64,000 nt of DNA from Miscanthus floridulus (Eukaryota; Streptophyta; Magnoliopsida; Poales; Poaceae): the NCBI RefSeq assembly GCF_019320115.1, contig NC_089584.1:103663208-103727207 (forward strand), given 5' to 3'. Shown here piece after piece: positions 60,590 to 64,000 of the stretch (position 1 is its first letter; every line of letters starts with the position of its first letter). The position numbers were made by a program, and so were the translations under genes. Under the pieces are notes generated by a model that was given only the letters and a program-made list of their open reading frames with translations, made no database searches and was not told the DNA's origin.

Positions 60590-60880
60590 CTCCCTAATAT
60601 AACTAGAAAGATGTAGAGTATTTCCCAAGCTTTTTTGGATTGCTAAAGAACATACTTTTTGGATGGATAGAACTCTGGTTATGATTTTTAGATGTAGCCT
60701 AGCAGGTTTTGACCTTGCTTTGCGCAGCAGTGGGTCTTTGTTATTTTTGACCTTGATAACTACAGCGTATGATTCTAGTAATAACTAGATAGATGTAGAG
60801 AATTGCATAGGCTTTCCGGATTGTTAAAGGATAATTCTTTTTCGTTGTCCAGAACTCTAGTTATGATTTTTCTAAGCATC
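60590..60880 (+). repeat. diverged ~110-bp duplication
   Basis: About 60597-60695 and 60779-60870 share AACTAGA.AGATGTAGAG, GGATTG.TAAAG and AGAACTCT(G/A)GTTATGATTTTT in order. They are an old direct duplication about 183 bases apart. Confidence 0.75.
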
Positions 60881-61176
60881 TGTACTACTGCAGCCTTAAA
60901 AATTTAGATACTTTGATAGCTGGTTTTGATTAACTGGATGGCACTTGTAGAACATGATTGTTGTACTGGAGTTGTATAGGTTCTATTGACTTGCTCTTTC
61001 ACCTTCACCAAACAAATTGTGATGAAAGGAAAAAGGAGAGTCATGTTGTCTTTATTTAGTTAGTGCACGACGTCCTCCTTATGTTGGCTGCTCCTTGCTT
61101 GCTGTTTTTCATGTGTAGAAATGCGTTGTGTTTTATATGAACTTTTATCTCTTGTGTATGTTTCATAGTATTTAGC

Positions 61177-61515
61177 TTGTATGTGCCTTACTTTCATGTA
61201 CTACTCTTACTACTAGTGGCTGGTGGTTGGTCTCCTACAACTCTTATTACTACTACTTGCTACTCCTACTACTACTACTCTACTACTATACTGTCCTCCT
61301 ACTTCTCATACTACTCTCCACTCCTCTTCTACTACTACTCTCCTCTACTCCACTCTACTCATCTCATCTCCTAAGCAGTTGTTGCTTTTTTTGCTACTTC
61401 TACTATTCCTTACTACTACTGTTTACTACTTCTACTTCTGTCTTCTATCAACTACTTGTACTTCTATCAACTACTTATACTACTTCCCTACTACTACTAT
61501 CTACTACTTCTGATT
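61177..61515 (+). repeat. degenerate TAC/TCC microsatellite-like tract
   Basis: About 340 bp almost free of G, built of TACTACTAC, CTCCTCTTCTAC and TATTACTACT words. Open frames across it are low-complexity artefacts. Confidence 0.85.
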
Positions 61516-61765
61516 GTCCGATCTGTTTATCAGGTTCGGAAGATATTAAGCATATGATGTTAAGTCAGTATGGCAGCTGTTGCTTTTTTTGGGAAGCAGC
61601 ACCTGCTTTTTTTTGTCAAATCTCCCCTCTCCTCTATTTTTGCCACTTTTCCTATCCTCTATGTTTGGGAAGCAGCAACTGCTTTTTTTACACCTTTTCC
61701 TCTCTATGTTTGTTAAGCAGTTGTTGCTTTTTTGCCAAATCTCCCCTCTCCTCTCCTCTCTTTTG
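61372..61765 (+). repeat. recurrent GCAG-TGTTGCTTTTTT / CTCCCCTCTCCTCT blocks
   Basis: AAGCAG(T/C)(T/A)(G/C)(T/C)TGCTTTTTT-like words recur near 61373, 61572, 61595, 61670 and 61713. AAATCTCCCCTCTCCTCT occurs at 61618 and 61737. Units of about 75-120 bp look like partial tandem duplications. Confidence 0.7.
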
Positions 61766-62089
61766 TTTTGCCAATGATGAAATTGTTCAAGTCCATACAT
61801 TATATGGAATATGAGCTGATGATCAAGAACTTGTGAGGAACTTGGCATCATTAGCAGCCGCCCCTACATTACCTTCTCCTCTCTTCTCTATTATGATGCC
61901 TTGATGCTCCAAGTTCAAGATCAGATGATGTTTGACATGTTTCTGAGGCCTCTACCACTGCTACTTCTTGTTTTTTATATATTGTTGTTTTATTGGACTA
62001 CTTTGGTTTATAGACCTTTTTGATTTCTTATACCTTCTCGCGTACCTAAAGCACACTTTCTTGCATCTATTAGAACAAAGCGCGAAATA

Positions 62090-64000
62090 ATGTCATGGAC
62101 ACCAAACAGTGCAGCCCGATGCCCCGAGCATGATGAGCAGCCAACCCTTGAGGAGCAAGCACTAGAGGACCAGCTTACTTAGGAATAGTTCAATAAGGAG
62201 GTACAAAATGATCTAGAAGTGATGCTTACTCAGGAGCAGTGTGACGAGGAGGAAGGCCCCAAAGGAGAGGCTGCTGAAGGCGAAGAAGAAGAGGATGATG
62301 CTGATGATGACTCAGAAGAGGGATATGTAAGTCCCAAGGATCCTTTCCCACGTGAAGCCAGAAGGAGGCCAACGGAGGAAGATTTGGACAAGGACTTTGA
62401 CCCGAACGAGGAGGTAGGGAAAAAGCCTTAGCTTGTAAATTTTGCTAAAGCTTTGGCTATGTTACCTCTGCTAACACTTTGACCTGTCGTATATACAGGT
62501 CCCTCCTGAAACTCAGAAAAGACGACATCGACGTCCACGACATCTCGCTGGACAAGACGGAGTAGAGGAAAGGAAAGCAGAGGCAATAGCCACAGAGATG
62601 GATCACGATGCCTCTGCTCTATAACCTGAAGACACAACCATGACTACCAAGCCTAAAAGGAAACGAGGGGATAGAAAAGTAAATCTATATCCAGATAAGG
62701 CATGCTATGTGATAATAGAGGTCGGGCCAACAGGGGAGGTCCTTAAGCCGAAGGAATTAAGAGGATGATTTCGTAATGCGATCAGGGCCCTAGTAAGAGA
62801 TAAATTGAACCCAGTAATCCCTAACTGGAAAGAGGTACTAGAGAACAAAAAAATGAACTATAAGATAGGCACCTAAGGGTCAATTTTAGGTTTCTGGAGG
62901 GTAAGCATGAACTGGTAAAAATGCTTTTAGGATGATGGGAGAGGTATTCCGACATTGGAGGTCAGAGCTCAACATGAAGTATATCTAAAAGGGGTTAACT
63001 CCTTTCAAAGAGTTCGGCAAAATAACTACTAGTCAATGGGAGGAGCTTGTGGCTCAGAAGACTTCACCGGAGGCATTGGAGCTCAGTGCCCGTAACATTG
63101 AGCTGGCGAAGAGGAACAAACACCACCATCATCTAGGCCCCGATGGCTACTATGCCAATGAAGAGCAGTTTAGGAAGATGGACGAAGAGGCCGCAACTGC
63201 TGGGAATATCGATGTGACGAATTTGAAGGTACGCTCAAGGAACTGGATATATGCGAGGAGTACAGAAACATCCGGTAGTAATCTTAAGTTTGATAAGCCG
63301 GAGACCCAAGAGGCGGTATCAAGGATACTGAAATATGCTAAAGACAAGGAGAAGGGCTCCTTCAATCCTTCTAGAGAGAGGGACAAGCTTAGCCTTGGCT
63401 TGGGAAACAAGAAGCACACAGGCCGCACTAGGGGGCTAGGGAAAAGGACGACCTAGAAGCAAGGATTCAAAGAGGACAGGCACATGTACAAGAAACATGG
63501 CCGAGACCGGGAGACTAGTCTTGAGCTCCAAGTGAAGGCTCTAGTTGCGAAGGCGCTGGAGGAGCAAGGACTGTCTACGGAGCCATGGATGTTAGTGATG
63601 CCACCGGGAGAACTGGCATTAGTTGGTAGCCCTCCGAAAGTTCCTAGCAGCCAAGGTTCCACTGCAGCCTCAACCCCCGTCGATCGCATACGGGAATCAA
63701 CTAGTTGCACCTTGGTGTTTCTAAGCGGCCGACAGAACACTGTGATGGAGGTGGCAATGGGTGTGGCACATCCTCCTGGTGGCTTATACCACAATAATAA
63801 GATACTGTCGGAATACACTAGGGTCGAGGTGCATACCGTGAAGCCCGAGTTCATGCAGTGGAGGATAGACTACGCAACTCCCGAGGGGCTGGTGTTACTC
63901 AGAGACATTATTGGGTAGTTCATCCTCTGGCACAAACGGGACATTATATTGACTGCTTCTTCGCCGCCTCCCCATCTCCCAAATTTGGAGCGAGTTGTTG
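62090..64000 (+). pseudogene. CACTA TNPA-like protein (Transposase_24 family), defective and cut by window end
   Basis: Starts at an ATG (62090) reading MSWTPNSAARCPEHDEQPTL, then an acidic stretch (EEEEDDADDDSEEGY, about 62280-62330). A likely intron is 62414-62498 (GT/AG), followed by a basic segment (KRRHRRPRH) and the conserved core from about 62989 (FKEFGKITTSQWEELV, SPEALELSARN, YARSTE, KFDKPETQEAVSRIL, GRTRGLGKRTT, HMYKKHGRDRE), ending in ILWHKRDI near 63940. This matches the grass En/Spm-associated Transposase_24 family, thought to bind subterminal repeats. Stops: TAG 62180, TAG 62186, TGA near 62766, TAG 63454, TAG 63916; frame changes near 62900-62990. The two TAGs at 62180-62188 sit where a nearby in-frame repeat has CAG GAG CAG, so C-to-T change is likely. 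Confidence 0.82.

Larger units (their letters stand above)
58223..62089 (+). other. leader and probable long intron of the second CACTA gene
   Basis: 58223-58600 is a Pro/Ala/Arg-coding GC-rich block with repeats (CCCGCGCC.CACCTG), likely a non-coding first exon. A donor-like AAGTCAGTGA lies near 58599. The rest is T-rich, intron-like sequence with no coding domain and several tandem duplications listed separately. Confidence 0.45.
52523..64000 (+). mobile_element. large CACTA (En/Spm) transposon, right end beyond the window
   Basis: Begins CACTACGTAAAAAATG at 52523 (preceded by TTG), followed by GC-rich subterminal repeats. It then holds a TNP2-type transposase region (53610-57102), a non-coding spacer with tandem repeats, a second promoter (TATAAATA at 58215) and a TNPA-like gene ending near the window edge. 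The second terminus is not in the window, so the length is at least 11.5 kb. Both genes are defective, so this copy could move only with help in trans. Confidence 0.88.

Noticed and set aside
61227..61814. A 195-residue plus-strand frame rich in Tyr, Leu and Ser
   Set aside because: It is a translation of a G-poor TAC/TCC repeat tract inside the probable CACTA intron.

Overview
The window is nuclear DNA from a grass, most likely a panicoid/Andropogoneae species (sorghum, sugarcane or maize relatives). The basis is the spliced plant genes with GC-rich monocot coding sequence, the TTA/TNA-flanked Tourist-type MITEs, and the copia, CACTA, LINE and hAT debris. The species call is inference. One 100-N assembly gap lies at 45658-45757. 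I see no bacterial, organellar or CRISPR-like content.

Layout. 1-3.9 kb: the 3' part of a decayed Ty1/copia element with its 3' LTR. 4.6-7.5 kb: a Stowaway MITE and a broken DUF4283/zinc-knuckle gene (minus). 8.4-9.6 kb: three Tourist-like MITEs just upstream of an intact R2R3-MYB gene (10014-11143, plus, three exons, first intron GC-AG). 11.6-15.9 kb: MITEs and unclassified DNA. 15.9-23.5 kb: a Y2SK2 dehydrin gene (minus) cut in its second exon by a full-length 6.9-kb copia element (16088-22986, 5-bp target duplication TGATG). 26.1-28.8 kb: a DnaJ/J-domain plus DnaJ-X gene (minus, eight clear exons and a possible tiny ninth). 30.6-34.9 kb: a MITE, a T-rich tract, a 43-bp minisatellite, and a LINE RNase H remnant interrupted by a MITE. 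36.4-40.8 kb: an intact 11-exon subtilisin-like protease gene (minus, 810 aa). 42-51.6 kb: mostly repeats, with a captured 5' fragment of an acidic, probably nucleolar, protein gene at 46.4-46.8 kb. 51.9-52.5 kb: a hAT MITE. 52523 to the window end: a large CACTA element with a TNP2-type transposase and a second, TNPA-like (Transposase_24) gene, both full of in-frame stops.

Three host genes look functional: MYB (probable secondary-wall or related transcription factor), DnaJ-X co-chaperone, and secreted subtilase. They are not an operon or evident pathway; each is an isolated gene between transposons. The dehydrin would have been a drought/cold protein but is disrupted in this haplotype. I did not find a convincing undescribed system. 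The most informative observations are the recent retrotransposon insertion into the dehydrin, its simultaneous LTR youth and coding decay, the GC-AG MYB intron, and several perfect target duplications that delimit transposons exactly.
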